Of a stretch of DNA of 64,000 bases, positions 23,420 to 34,950 are shown piece after piece (position 1 is the stretch's first letter; each line of letters begins with the position of its first letter). The DNA comes from Ailurus styani. Lineage: Eukaryota > Chordata > Mammalia > Carnivora > Ailuridae. The notes below the pieces were generated by a model, which was not told the origin of the DNA, ran no database searches, and saw only the letters and a list, made by a program, of their open reading frames with translations. The translations under genes and the position numbers were made by a program. Location: positions 314,727-378,726 of the forward strand of contig LNAC01000277.1 of NCBI GenBank assembly GCA_002007465.1. Direction: 5' to 3'.

Positions 23420-24116
23420 GATCAAAATACAGAATAATTTCAACACCCCAAAAACACATCTTCATACAGCCTACTAATCCTTTCCTCCCCTCAAGAAAGA
23501 AACCCAATATTCTGACTTATATCACCACAGATTAGATTTCTTGTTTATTCTTGAAGTTCATATAACTTGTGTGTCTTCTTTCACTCATGTTTATGTCTCT
23601 GAGATTCACCTATGTTGTTACAAGTAGTTTATTACTGTGAAGTACTCTGGTGTATGAATATGTATTTATAATATTAATATGTTATAATTAATTTTTCCAT
23701 TCAGCTGTTGAGCAGTATTTGGCTTATTTCCAGTTTGGGACTATTATAACTTGCAATGAAAATTCTTTCACATATCTTTTGGTGTACACTAAATGTTTAT
23801 TCTTGTTGGGTATATACCCAGGAGTAGAATTGCTGGGTTACAATAATACATGGTAAGCTTTAAATGTGTCCTACCAATTTACACTCCCACCAGCAATACA
23901 GGAGAATTCCAATTGCTCCACATCTTCACCCAACACTTGTTATTGCCAGTCCTTTCATTTTAACCATTCTGGTGGAGGTATTGCAGTGCCTCATTCTGGT
24001 TTTAATTTCCATTTTCCTGATGACATAGAGCACATTTTGGGTTTCATGTTGCCATTAAGTTATGCTCTTTTATGAGATGCCTGTTCATGGAATGTAGACT
24101 TTACCCAAGGTTTTTT
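23420..24116 (-). mobile_element. Old L1 3' end, antisense
   Basis: tatcaccacagattagattt..ggtatatacccaggagtagaattgctgggtta..ttacactcccaccagcaata..ttaaccattctggtgg is the reverse complement of the L1 ORF2 end. Confidence 0.85.
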
Positions 24117-24128
24117 AAAGAAATAAAA

Positions 24129-24322
24129 GTAGGGCACCTGAGTGGCTTAGTTGGTGAAGCACCCGATTCTTGGCTTCGGTTCAGGTCATGATCTCAAGGT
24201 TGTGAGATCAAACCTCACGTTCACACTCGTGCTCATGCAGAGTCTGCCTGTGGTTCTCTCTCTCCATCTGCCCTTCCCCCTGTTGACACACACTCTCTAA
24301 AATAAATAAAATCTTTAAAAAT
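24129..24322 (+). mobile_element. CAN SINE, diverged
   Basis: agggcacctgagtggcttag, acccgattcttggcttcggttcagg, CT tract, AATAAATAAAATCTTT tail. Duplication aaagaaataaaa at 24117-24128 and 24323-24334. Confidence 0.92.
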
Positions 24323-24334
24323 AAAGAAATAAAA

Positions 24335-24689
24335 AATAAGGAAGTAAAGGTGTAGGCTTTACTATGTACCATAAGGTAACCCCCCCAAAAAAAATCCTTC
24401 CTAGATATTTTTCTTCTCATGACAGTTACTTCATTTTTTTTCTTCTCTTCTGTCTTCACATAAAGATAAAACTAAATATAAAATCTTCTCAAATTCACCC
24501 CCACACTTTCACTAAAAAATCCCTTCATTCCTGCTCTACAAGATAATAGCTAAGCAAACATTACTCCACAAAATGAACACTTTGTTCATTCCTACTGAGT
24601 CATAAACTTGCTACCTAAGGAAGCTCAATATGTCTCACTCATAACAGGTCCTAAATCTACTAGTCTGTAAACTCCTCCCTTCAAACTCA
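24335..24689. other. Intergenic, nothing recognised
   Basis: No gene and no recognisable element. Confidence 0.4.
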
Positions 24690-24835
24690 GGTTATCTTGC
24701 TTATAAATTAATTTATTCATTTAATTTCTACCTGTTCTCAGTGAAAGCAAGTTCTTTGCTGTGTTCAATTTTGAATCTCAAGTGCCTAGAAAGAGTGCCT
24801 GACACATAGTAGGTGCTCAATAAACACTTGTAAAA
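24690..24835 (+). mobile_element. L2 3' end
   Basis: ..agtgcctagaaagagtgcctgacacatagtaggtgctcaataaacacttg is the typical L2 3' terminus. Confidence 0.8.
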
Positions 24836-25148
24836 TAAAAGAGTAAAAAGAAATACCGATTACATGAAAAGATACTCAGCCTCAGTCATCATCAGGAAAA
24901 TGCAAATCAAAACCATAACAGGATTCCACCTCACATGTCTTAGAATGGTTCCCATCAAAAAGACTAGAAATAACAAGCATTCATGAGGATGTGGAGAAAA
25001 GGGAAATTTGTGCCTTGTGAGTGGGAATACCAGTTGGCACAGCTACTATGGAAAACAGTATGGAGTTTCCTCCAAAAATTAAAAATAGAACTACCATATG
25101 ATCCAGCAATTCCACTTCTGGGTATTCATCTGAAGAAAATGAAAACAC

Positions 25149-25343
25149 AGAGGCATCTGGGTGGCTGAGTCAATTAAGCATCTGCTTTCAGCTCAGGTCA
25201 TGATCCCAGGGTCCTGGGATCGAAACCTGCTTTGGGCTCCTGGCTCAGTGGGGAGCCTGCTTCTCCCTCTGCCTTTCCCCCCAAATACACTCATGCTCAC
25301 TTGCACTCTCTCTCTCTCAAATAAATAAAAAAAATTTTTTAAA
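25149..25343 (+). mobile_element. CAN SINE inside L1
   Basis: aggcatctgggtggctgag head, ctcaggtcatgatcccaggg, CT tract, A-tail. 16-nt duplication aagaaaatgaaaacac (25133-25148) and aagaaaactaaaacac (25344-25359). Confidence 0.95.
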
Positions 25344-25802
25344 AAGAAAACTAAAACACCAATTTGAAAAGATATGCACACCCCACGTTCAATGCAGCAT
25401 CAATGTGTAAAGAAGATGTGGTATGTATAAATGGTATATATATAGCATATATATAAACATATATGTGATATATATTTATATGTATAAATATATTTTTTTC
25501 AGCCATAAAAAGAAAATCCTGCCATTTGTTAACAAAATGGGTGGGACTTCAGGGTATTATGTTAAGTGAAATAAGCCAGACAAAGAAAGACAAATAGCAT
25601 ATCATCTCACTTAAATGTGGAATCTAGAAAAAAAGAAAAAGTCAAACTCATGAATACAGAGAACAAATTAATAGTTGTCAGAGGTGGGGGGTGGGGTTGG
25701 CAAACTAGGTGAAAGGAGTCAAAAGGTATAAACTTCCAGTTATAAAATAAGTCCTGGGGATAACATACAGAATGATGACTATAGTCAATAATACCACATT
25801 AT

Positions 25803-26350
25803 ACCATCAACTGATTAATGAATAAAGATGTGGTATATATATGCAATGGAATCTTACTCAGCCATCAAAACGAATGAAATCTTGCCATTTACAATGATGT
25901 GGGTGGAACTAGAGTATATTATGCTAAGTGAGATAAGTCAGAGGAAGACAAATATCATGATTTTGCTCATATGTGGAATTTAAGAAACAAAGCAGATGAA
26001 CACAGGGAAAGAGAAGGAAAAAAATGAGATAAAAACAGAGAACGAATGCTGTGAAAGATGTAAGCCTGATGATTCACAGACCTGTACCCCTTGGGCAAAG
26101 AATAAAAATAAAATTAAAAAAAAAACAGAGAACGAGGCAAACCGTAAGAGACTGTTAACTACAGAGAATAAACTGAGGGTTGCTGGAGGATAGTTTGGTG
26201 GGGGGATGGGCTAAGTGGGTGATGGGCATTAGGGAGAGCACTTGTTAGGATGAGCACTGGGTATTATATGAATCACTAAATTCTACTCCTTCAACCAATA
26301 CTACACAATGTTAACTGACTTGAATTTAAATTTAATAAAATAAATATAAA
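25803..26350 (+). mobile_element. Carnivore-type L1 3' end inserted in older L1
   Basis: ccatcaactgattaatgaata..aatggaatcttactcagccatc..gctaagtgagataagtcagag..gggtgatgggcattaggg..gatgagcactgggtattat.. and an A-rich tail ending at about 26350. 5'-truncated. It is itself interrupted at 26046-26120 by a very short L1 insertion. Confidence 0.85.
26046..26120 (+). mobile_element. Ultra-short (75 bp) L1 3'-end insertion
   Basis: gtaagcctgatgattcacag followed by acctgtaccc and an A-rich tail resembles the extreme 3' terminus of a carnivore L1 subfamily. Perfect 15-nt duplication aaaaacagagaacga (26031-26045 and 26121-26135) shows it inserted by target-primed reverse transcription. Confidence 0.8.
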
Positions 26351-26351
26351 A

Positions 26352-26420
26352 TAAAGTACCTAGTATAATGCCTGGAATATAGCATGTGTTCAATAAATGT
26401 TAGCTTTTATTATTTGAGGA
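26352..26420 (+). repeat. MIR/L2 3'-end fragment, possibly transduced by the L1 before it
   Basis: gtacctagtataatgcctgg..catgtgttcaataaatgttagc is an L2/MIR-type terminus. It sits between the L1 A-tail and the resumption of the older L1, and contains AATAAA about 20 nt before an A-run. Confidence 0.6.
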
Positions 26421-26699
26421 AAAAATAACACTACTACATTACATATTTGGAAGTTGCTAAGAGTAAGTCTTTAAAGTTCTCATCACAGAAAAAAATTATA
26501 ACTATGATGATAGATGTTAACCAGACTTACTGTGACTATTTTGCAGTATATGCAGATATGAATCATTCTATCATACACCTAAAATAATGTAATTCAATTA
26601 TATGTCAAAAAATAACTCTAAAACTTCTAGCTTTTTTTAAAAAGTACTGAGAATATCATAATTTCCTTCTAATCCCGCTTTGGAAACCATCTCAGTTTC

Positions 26700-27225
26700 A
26701 GACTGAGTATCCACATGTACCCAAGGAAGCCCACGAACTACTGAAGAATCCAGTTCCACCCCTCTCAAGGTGAGACACCCCTCTCAGGGTGAGGTCAGGC
26801 TACCTAATCTGAACCATATAATCCATCTTCTGGCCATAGCTACTTTAACCCAGTGTCAGCTAATGAAATTGAGGCAAACACTAACTGAAGGATTCTAGAA
26901 AAAGGTTTTCTTGCTCTTTTGAGAGACTTTCTGGAAACCATGTGCTCCTCTCCCCACCATACAACCACTCCCACCTCAGATGTGGACAAGGAAACAGGTA
27001 ACCCAGGGGTTGTCAGCAGCTATCTTGTGATGTCAGCCTTGGAATGAAGATGACACAATAGAAGATAGAAAAGGAGAAATACGGGTTCTTTGTGACACCA
27101 CTGAGCCACTGAATCAGACCAGCTCTGAAGTCTGTCCTACTACTTACATAAGTCAATAAACCTTCCTTATCATTTAATCCAGTTTGAGTTGGGTTTTGTG
27201 TTTCTTAGAACTGAATACACCCTAG
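26700..27225 (+). repeat. Ancient interspersed repeat, family not assigned
   Basis: Its end, aatccagtttgagttgggttttgtgtttcttagaactgaa, and its middle (gttgtcagcagctatcttgtgatg..ctgagccactgaatcagacc) match the general plan of a repeat also suspected at 17140-17855. Confidence 0.45.
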
Positions 27226-27239
27226 TACAAAAAGGCAAG

Positions 27240-27830
27240 GGCATTCACTATAGGTAAGAGGAGCAGTAAGAGCAAAGGCAGAGAGTAGAACAGCAGGACC
27301 CTTACGAGAAATACAGGCATTTCAGCATCTGAGCATAGAATAGGGGGAAGGCATAGACAGAATGAGGCTGAAGATGTAGCTAGGAGTCAGAACAGGAGGC
27401 TAAATGTGTGCCGTGCCAAAACACACTGATTTTATCCTATGGTTTGTGGGGCAAAATGAAATTTGAGGGGACAAGGCAGTTGCTTCAGTTTTTATTTTAG
27501 ACGGGTCACGAGTGGATTCAAAATGGGTTATCTAGGAAAGAAATTGTGAAAACTTAAACAAAGACAGAGTAAGGACATAGACTGGGGTAACCAGTATAAG
27601 ATTTTAGAAGGTTGAACCCACATAGTTAGGTCCCCTAATGGATAGGAAGAGTAAAGGCAAGGAAGGAATCGGGGCTTATGCCCACCTTTCTAGCTTGAGT
27701 TTTCTGGCTGTCGGTGGCATCATTCACTGAAATGGGGAATACAAACTAATGAGGTCCATTTTTTGATAGATTGAGTTTCAGGAGCTGTGAGATATGCAAG
27801 TGTTGATGGACAGGTACAGTAACGTCCTGC
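27240..27830 (-). mobile_element. L2, antisense
   Basis: gagcaaaggcagagagtag..aatgaggctgaagatgtagctagg..ctgattttatcctatgg..gaaatggggaatacaaac..gagtttcaggagctgtgag follows the reverse-complement L2 order for 0.6 kb. Confidence 0.75.
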
Positions 27831-29639
27831 ATAGTGCTTTTAGGCTTTTAAAATGAATTGCCAACATTTTGTGATTATATTTTTTTACCTAAAAATAAAA
27901 ATTTATGACTTCTCTTGGAAAATTAGAAGATCTGACCACATAGGGCCTGTATTCCCACACAGTAAATTTAAATGTGTGTGCCCTTCCATTCACCATAATA
28001 GCACACTTCCCCCATTGTCTTACACCCAGCCTGCTGGATCTGGCCCACATAGGGATCTGAATTTGCAAACCCTCATACTAATGCAGTTGATATCATAGGA
28101 GTGAATATCACCCCCTGAATCAAGTTCCCATCACTCCTATGTACCCCACATTCTAGGTACATTTCTAGTAGCACCTGAAGCCCTTCTAGCAACAAATTCT
28201 CTGGTTACCACACTCCATCACCCTCTTCTATAGTTGGGTTTGCTGCTATAGCTCTGTCCCACAAAGAATGTCTGGTTCCCAGGTGCCATGGCTAAGCTCC
28301 CATCTAGCATTTGCCCCTTCTTTGTCTTTATAGCTCTTCTTCCTTCCAATACCAGAGGAGTAGACCTCTGTCAGAACAGAAAAGGAAGGGCCAGAAATGG
28401 ATCAGCCTGGTCAGGACACACTGGGGTAAATTGGAGGAAGCTAAAGGTTACAGCCTTCCAGGTTCACAAGATTACCCAAGGCTGCCACTTTAACTGAAAT
28501 TGCAATGGAGGCAGTTATGTCACACTTCTACTTTTTCTTAGCCCTGTTATCTGCACCCCAATACACACTCACATGAACATGCTGACATGGTACCCTCCTG
28601 TGGCCAAAATTATCCATCTACCAAAATCTCCTCCCTTTCTCCAAAATAACCTCTTCTCTACTCAACCATATTACCAAGTACTTTTTCTGTTTCCTTTCTT
28701 TTTCTTTTTTTGCACACTCAGCATCTCTAAACATGATATGAGTAAAGTTGAACTGGAAAGCCTAGTAATTTGAATTAAGAAGTAGGTAAAATTGAACCCT
28801 GCTGAGGATTCTGGCATTAGGAAAGACAAGCTCGTAACCTAGATGATTCATAGAATGTTATGCACATTGGAGGATCTATAGTCAAGAGGATACGGAGGTT
28901 ACTCGTAGCCATGCCCAACTTATACCAAGAGGAAAACAGCTGAGTTCCCCTTTGCTAGTGTTCTGCTGATCCTGGGTTTTCTGCATGTGGAAACCTGGCA
29001 TGTGCTCTTTGTCTGAAAGCATGCTGTTCTCATTAGCAGTAATGTCCTTATCAGGCCTGCTGATGAGCACTAAGGAAATAGAAGCTCTTCACTTCCTTTG
29101 CCTTGAATTATTGCTTCCTCTCTTGGCTTTCAGAATTGTAAATTGAATCTTATACAGGAAAATGTGTCTTCCGCACCCTGGGCACATGCTTGTTTATTTT
29201 TAGAACATCCCCCACTACTTTTCTCTATTACCAATTATATCTTATAGGTTTTATGTATTTTTAAAAGGGCATTGCTAACAGAATTATTGGTGGTGGTTAT
29301 GTTTTAGTGATGGCACAGGTGCTGTGAAGTAGCTTCCTTAGCAACAGTATTAAAGAAAAATGTTAAAATAGTAATAAAATCTAAATGCCACCACCCTCAC
29401 ATATTTCCATTTTTCATAATGCTTCATTCAGTGTGTCCATTATGAAATATTTTATGCTTTTTATATTCTTATCATTTAGTATACAGTAAGCAAGGTAGTG
29501 GTAGCATGTTGGGTGATTGGGGGTAAGCTGGCCATCATTCTCACCAAGGCTCTACTATACTCATTCATTTATCAATACATTAATCCTTACTGGCTACTAG
29601 AACTCATGGATATTTCCTTAAATAGCAACTTAGCAAAAC
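27831..29639. other. Repeat-poor intergenic block
   Basis: About 1.8 kb in which I recognise no SINE, L1, L2 or LTR. The short ORFs at 27853-28098, 28288-28497, 28573-28773, 28882-29070 and 29498-29698 show no domain, no splice context and no codon pattern that I trust. 27850-28090 has some look of an old DNA transposon but is not assignable. Confidence 0.45.
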
Positions 29640-30675
29640 TTCTCAGATATGTTTTTCCACACCACCAAGCAATTAACTCAATTTTCCAAGGACACTGACT
29701 GGTGTCCCACAAATTTGACTCAATTCCGGCACTACCTACATGGAGATGGTATTAGTTCCCAGAGGTTAATACCTCAGTGTCCCAAGACTGCACTACCCGC
29801 TTCCAATGCCAATCAACAGCCCACGTTATCTCCTGTGCTTCTGACCCACTGGCTATAAATCAGAAGTTTTACCACCCCCTCTTCAAGTTCAATTAATTTG
29901 TTAAAATAGTTCACAGGACTCGGGAAAACCCTTTACTTACCAGATTTCTGGTTTAATGCAAAGGATACAAATGAACAGCCAGATGAAGAGATATATAACA
30001 AGAGGTCCCAAATGCAGGAGCTTCTGCCTCTGTGGAGTTTGGGACCTGATATATATATGTGTTTTGGCTTACCAACCTAGAAGTTCCTGGAACCCTGTCC
30101 TTTTGGCTTTTTATGGAGGCTTCGTTACACAGGTGTGCTTGGTTAAATTATTAGCCTTTGGGAATTGATTGGACCTCAAGACCCTTTGTCCTTCCCAGAG
30201 ATCAGGGAGTGGGACTGAACTAATTACAACCAGCCCCACCTGGCAACCAGCCCCACCCTTAAGAGCGTCCCAGAGTCATTTTATTACATAATCTCTGGTG
30301 TGATTGAAAGGTGCTCATTAGGATGCCTGGGTGGCTCAGTTGTTAAGTGTCTGCCTTCTGCTTAGGGTCCTGGGATTAAGGCCCACATCAGGCTCCCTGC
30401 TCAGTAGGGAGTCTGCTTCTCCCTCTCCCCCCAACCCCCACTTGTGTTCCCTCTCTCGCTGTCTCTCTGTCAAATAAATAAATAAATAAAACCTTTTTTA
30501 AAAAAAGGTGCTTATTAGGAAATCAAGAAACTTTGCTAAAAAAAAAAGAAAAGAAAGGAAACTTTGTTGTTCTTAGCACTTAGGAAATTCAAGGGTTTTA
30601 GGGGTTCTGCACCAGAAATAGGGACAGAGACCAAATATATATCTCTTATTATAAATCACAATTATCACACCATCT
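29640..30675 (-). mobile_element. ERV-type LTR, antisense, interrupted by SINE
   Basis: ttggctttttatggaggcttcgttacacagg..tggcaaccagccccaccc..gagtcattttattacataa..SINE..aaattcaagggttttaggggttctgc..gagaccaaatatatatctcttattataaatcaca is the reverse complement of a mammalian ERVL-like LTR that I recognise by pattern. The left border is uncertain. Confidence 0.6.
30323..30503 (+). mobile_element. CAN SINE inside LTR, with a core deletion
   Basis: atgcctgggtggctcagttg; the catgatctc part of the core is missing (ttctgcttagggtcctggga), then CT tract and tail. 16-nt duplication aaaggtgctcattagg (30307-30322) and aaaggtgcttattagg (30504-30519). Confidence 0.95.
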
Positions 30676-31124
30676 CTGTAGATTCTAAAGAGAGCATATA
30701 ACCTTTAACTCTTTGCTTCCCAAGCCTTATGGAAAGTTCAAGTCTGAGAAATAACATTAATGTCAAATTACATGAATACACTTATTCCAGCATTATTTTA
30801 TATTCTTCTCTTCCATTAAGCAACTCCCTGAGTGTGTTGCTTAATTCAGACTTTGACTGAAATCTACTGCGTTAGGTTCTTAGTGTACCTCAAGGAATAT
30901 TGATGGAATATGTCATATTAAATCTCAAAACAAGAAATATAAATGGAAATATGTGAAAATTTGTGTAATCTCAAAAGTCATCAAAGCAATTTAAACAGTG
31001 AGATGACTATTTTTGCTTATCAGATTAGCAGAGATTTTCTTTAATGGATAATAAATACATTACTAGGTAACCACAAGTGATTTGGTCTAGATAGAGTGTC
31101 AAGCATGAGACAGGATAACATAAG
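30676..31124. other. Intergenic with short L1 remnant
   Basis: 30970-31070 resembles a worn L1 ORF2 end (cagtgagatgactatttttgcttatcagattagc). Nothing else is recognised. Confidence 0.4.
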
Positions 31125-31345
31125 GTAGTCAGAGACCCACCCAATCTATTCATTCATGCATTCAACAAATATTCATGCATTCATACTATGCATACCAGGC
31201 ACTAGGATAGATGATGAAGACATAATGGTGAGTGAAAACAGATGTGGTACATGTTCTTGTAGAAATTACATTCTAGTGGGGTAGATAAATATCTATCAAA
31301 GAATCATACCAATTAATGTATTATTGCAATCTGGGTTGGATTTAC
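31125..31345 (-). mobile_element. L2 fragment, antisense
   Basis: tgcattcaacaaatattcatgc..taccaggcactaggatag..tgtagaaattacattctagtgggg is the reverse complement of the L2 3' part. Confidence 0.7.
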
Positions 31346-31379
31346 TGCTACAGAGACCACTAGGTGTCCCCATATCCAT

Positions 31380-31720
31380 TCACTCCATCTATAGTGACAG
31401 ATCAGGTTCAAAGCTAGGCATACGGCAGCCCAAATAAAGACTGCTTTTCTCAGCCTCCTTTGCAGTAAGATGTGACCATGTGACCAAGTTCTGATCAGTG
31501 AGAGGTGAGTAAAAATAATAAGTACAATTCCTGAGTCTAGCCATTAGAAGGAGTGGTTAGGCCCTCCCTTTCTTCATTCTCCCTGCTACTGACTGAAATG
31601 GCAATATGCTGGTGAATTGTCTTAGGGCATGCTGGTGAGGACGACTTAGAGATGTCCAGATAACAAGATAGAAGGATTTGGGGCTCCCAACAACAAGAGA
31701 GACTCTAGACAAGTCTTAGG
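31380..31720 (+). repeat. Ancient interspersed repeat, family not assigned
   Basis: cctcctttgcagtaagatgtgaccatgtgaccaagttctgatcagtgagagg is a recognisable start of an old mammalian repeat (compare 17210-17260). The ORF at 31721-31924 just beyond it has no support. Confidence 0.4.
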
Positions 31721-32105
31721 GTGATTAGGCCAACGTTGTATTGTAAGCAAAAGAAAAATTCTATCTTATTAAAATCACCAGGGCCTCTGTTTCAGCAGCA
31801 GATTTATGTTCAAAAAAGAAGAGCATTCTTTGAGAAGACACAGCAAAGGGTCATGACTTATGCCTGTGAGAAGGCTGGCTTATCTGAGGAGTTGAGGCTA
31901 GAACTTGGATTGATGGATGGATAGATTTAACCAGGGTAGCAGTTGAGGTGGGTGGATAAGAGTACTGGAGGGAACTTTAAAGAACTGAAAAGAAGTCCAC
32001 TGTGGCTATTCAGCTTAGAGAAAGAATGTGTAAGAATAATGGTGGGAGCTGATGGCTGGGTTTGAAGGGCTCAAAGTCTGTAGCAGAGATGTGGATCTTC
32101 ATTCT

Positions 32106-32866
32106 TTTGGGGGGGTAGGTAGAAATAGAGATGTTTAATTATGCGGAAACTAAATGACATTATCCTTATGTAAAAAAGCCATATATGTAAGCATCAGCAG
32201 TCAGTGTAACAAATACTTCTTCACCGTGGTCACCATATTTATCACCTAAACGGTAGCAGGACCCAAGACTCTGCAATGATTGGGGTCATCAGAGATTCAA
32301 AATCCTGAATCCATATATTTCTGTGCTTTTGCATTCCTCTCTAGAAGTTTTCCCTGAACTGTAAAATAATCACTCAGAAACCCCAAGAATGCTTTTGTTG
32401 ATGACTGATTAATCAGGCCAGTCAGTTAATATGATGGTGTGGTCAGTTCTTTTTTTTTTTAATTTTTTTTATTATGTTCAGTTAGCCAATATATAGTACA
32501 TCACTAATTTTTGATGTAGTGTTCACAACTCATTAGTTGTGTATAGCACCCAGTGCTCATTACAAGTTCCCCCATAAATACCCATCACCCAGCTACCTCA
32601 TCCCCCAACCCCCTCTCCTCTGAAACCCTCGGTTGGTTTCCGGGAGTCCAGCAATTGCACTACTAGGTATTTACCCCAAAGATACAGATATAGTGAGAAG
32701 AAGGAGCACATGCACCCCAATGTTTATAGCAGTAATGTCCAAAAAAGCTAAACTGTAGAAGAAGCAGAGATGCCCTTCAGTGGATGAATGGATAAAAAAG
32801 TTGTGGTACATATATACAATGGAATACTACTCAGCCATCAGAATATGAATACCCATCATTTGCATC
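32106..32866 (-). mobile_element. 5'-inverted L1 with probable 3'-transduced flank
   Basis: The whole block is bracketed by an 18-nt duplication, gatgtggatcttcattct (32088-32105) and gatgtagatcttcattct (32867-32884). Read on the minus strand: an inverted L1 segment (plus-oriented, 32647-32866, agcaattgcactactaggta..tactactcagccatcag), then L1 3' UTR in sense (32645-32471), an A-tail (T-run at 32450-32470), then 340 nt of non-L1 sequence ending in ATTAAA (about 32131-32136) and a short A-run at the far duplication. Confidence 0.8.
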
Positions 32867-32949
32867 GATGTAGATCTTCATTCTAAGAACAGCAGGAAAC
32901 CAAATGTTTGACACAGGGAAATGAGATGACCAGCTCTATGTTTCAAATA

Positions 32950-33660
32950 CATTGCTCTAGTTGGCATTAGGGTTAGGGTTGGTATTTCAATAATATTGTA
33001 GAAGTCCAGAGAATTTATGGTGCCTTAGTCTACTGTTGTAGGCCTTGTGAGCACAGGGTACATATACAATATTTTTCATGGCAACACTGTTTGTAGTAGA
33101 CAACATGAAGAACTGCATGCTACTATAAAATATATGAGTCTCATAAACATTTTGTTGACCAGAAAGAAGACAGAGGTAACAGAGCACATATAGTATAATT
33201 TTATTCATGTAGTTCAGAAACAATCAAAACTAGCCTGCATCAAATCAAAGGTGCCATTGATTGTAAAACACATCATTATTTTATATTTCTGTATTTATAT
33301 TTTATATTTTTTCTAATGAAGAAAGAATGCTGCAAATTAAACCATGACAAGGTATCATTATAAGCATATCTCAACTTCAGATATGCTAAAATATGAAAAA
33401 GAATACTTCTTGGATTTGGTACAATGAGGCATACAGTTTAGAGATTCATACATAGGTAAAATTTAAAAGCAAAAAAATTATCACAGAAATAAGGAGATTG
33501 GTTACTTCTTGGAGAGAGGACTGGTTGTGTAATTAAGAAAGGGTACACAGGAGTGGGGAGGTTTCCAGAGTACATCAGGATTTAATTTCTTAACCTAGAG
33601 AGTAGTTTATCATTATTGGCTAAATTGTGTATGCAGGTTTTGTACACTTTTCTGCACGCC
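32950..33660 (+). mobile_element. Old L1 3' end (L1ME-like)
   Basis: gaccagaaagaagacagagg..attttattcatgtagttcagaaacaatcaaaac..gattggttacttcttggagagagg..gtacacaggagtggggag..tacacttttctgcacgcc follow the order of an old L1 3' UTR. Confidence 0.65.
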
Positions 33661-34010
33661 ATACTGAGGATTGTGAGGGACTGGCTGATTCAGATGTGCT
33701 AAGGGAGGGTGTGAGAGCAAAAGACCTGAGGCTGCAGAATGAAGAACAGGTAAGCAAGAACAAGCCTGAAAACATGAAGACGGGTCAAGAGGTATGTAAG
33801 CCTGACCCAGGTAGCAGCATGAGTATAGAAGAAAGGGAATAAATGGGAAAGATGGTTGAAATTGAAAATAACATGGTCTTCGATCTGACTAGACATGTTG
33901 GTTGATTGGATTATGGCTACATTGACATAATCTTGATTATCACTACCATCTTCACACCATCATCTGGGGAGAGATTTCTCCATTTCAGCATTGGCATTTT
34001 GCACGTGTTG
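33661..34010. other. Intergenic, possibly worn antisense L2
   Basis: 33780-33900 has some similarity to antisense L2 (gaataaatgggaaagatggttg). Otherwise nothing is recognised. Confidence 0.3.
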
Positions 34011-34014
34011 TGTT

Positions 34015-34190
34015 GTTAATCTTCATAACCATCTGAAGTGTTAAATATTATTGTCCATAGTATATGACAGCTTAAAACTGGGGCTTAAGTCACACAGTTA
34101 CTGGTTGAGCCAGAATACAAAGCCAGGTCTGATCAGCACTCCCACCAGTTATTTACCAGTCCCCTATCATTGGACTCAAGTAGCAGAGTA
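34015..34190 (-). mobile_element. MIR SINE, antisense
   Basis: aatcttcataaccatctgaag..ggcttaagtcacacagttactggttgagcc..aaagccaggtctg is the reverse complement of the MIR core. Confidence 0.7.
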
Positions 34191-34936
34191 GCTTGTGTCA
34201 TGAGCACAAAGATTATGTTACTGGGCACTACGCTTTACCCAACTTTCAAAGTGAAGCAAGAAACTTGATCCTCTGAGATATTCTATCCTCCAGTCACTCT
34301 ACCCTTTTCTCTACCTATTTGTAGTGGAGAAATGCTCCTGAACAGTCAGCCTCTGTGCCTTTCCATAAGTCATGGGGCCAAAAGCACAGTGTGAGGGGCA
34401 GGTTTACCACATCTCCTTGTTTACATAAAGAAGCCAAGTGGTGTTGAACTCTCTGATTCTGTGCTATTGTTCCAGGAGTCTCATTAGGAAGGGAATGGAG
34501 TGAGGATCTGGTTCCTCCATGAAATGAGAACCAAATCTTTCCTGTAGAAAATCCATATAGGATGAGTGGATCAAGAAACATTCAAGAAACATTGAAGCAA
34601 ATTCAAGAAGCAAATTCATAGAAAATCCATATAAGATGGGTGGATCAAGAAACATTCAAGAAGTGTTGAAACAAAACACTCAAAAAAACCCAAAAAGACC
34701 TTAAGAGATAAATTCTAATAAATGACAAACAAAAACAGGTATGTAAGAAGGAGAAAGGGGATTTCTGGAAGAAAAGGTGAAGGTTTATGAAGACAAACTC
34801 ATGATTTACTCCTCACAGTTTGGCAGAGCCTACTTTAAGAATAGCCTGACATTCTTGGTAAAGCTTTCTTGGTCTTTATTATTGACCATATATTACCAAA
34901 AAATACATGTCGGGCCAGCTTTCTGTTCATTGTTAG
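34191..34936. other. Intergenic, unique, contains a local tandem duplication
   Basis: No gene. Aside from the duplication at 34545-34676 there is nothing recognisable. The two short minus-strand ORFs (34315-34655) arise from the duplication. Confidence 0.4.
34545..34676. repeat. Two-copy tandem duplication, 74-bp period
   Basis: tagaaaatccatatag at 34545 recurs as tagaaaatccatataa at 34619. The following ggatcaagaaacattcaaga is identical in both. About five differences over the shared 57 nt. Confidence 0.85.
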
Positions 34937-34950
34937 TAAGGAAGTGTTTT

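Larger units (their letters stand above)
24845..26625 (+). mobile_element. Old L1 ORF2 end and 3' UTR, split by SINE and younger L1
   Basis: 24860-25148 and 25344-25802 read the ORF2 end and 3' UTR (gatccagcaattccacttctgggtattc..agttataaaataagtcctgg..agtcaataata). 26425-26625 supplies the rest of the same 3' UTR (tttggaagttgctaagag..cttactgtgactattttgcag). The interval between is a younger insertion. Confidence 0.8.

Noticed and set aside
32967..32982. Telomere-like TTAGGGTTAGGGTTGG
   Set aside because: Only two and a half units; no longer interstitial telomere array and no fusion signature.
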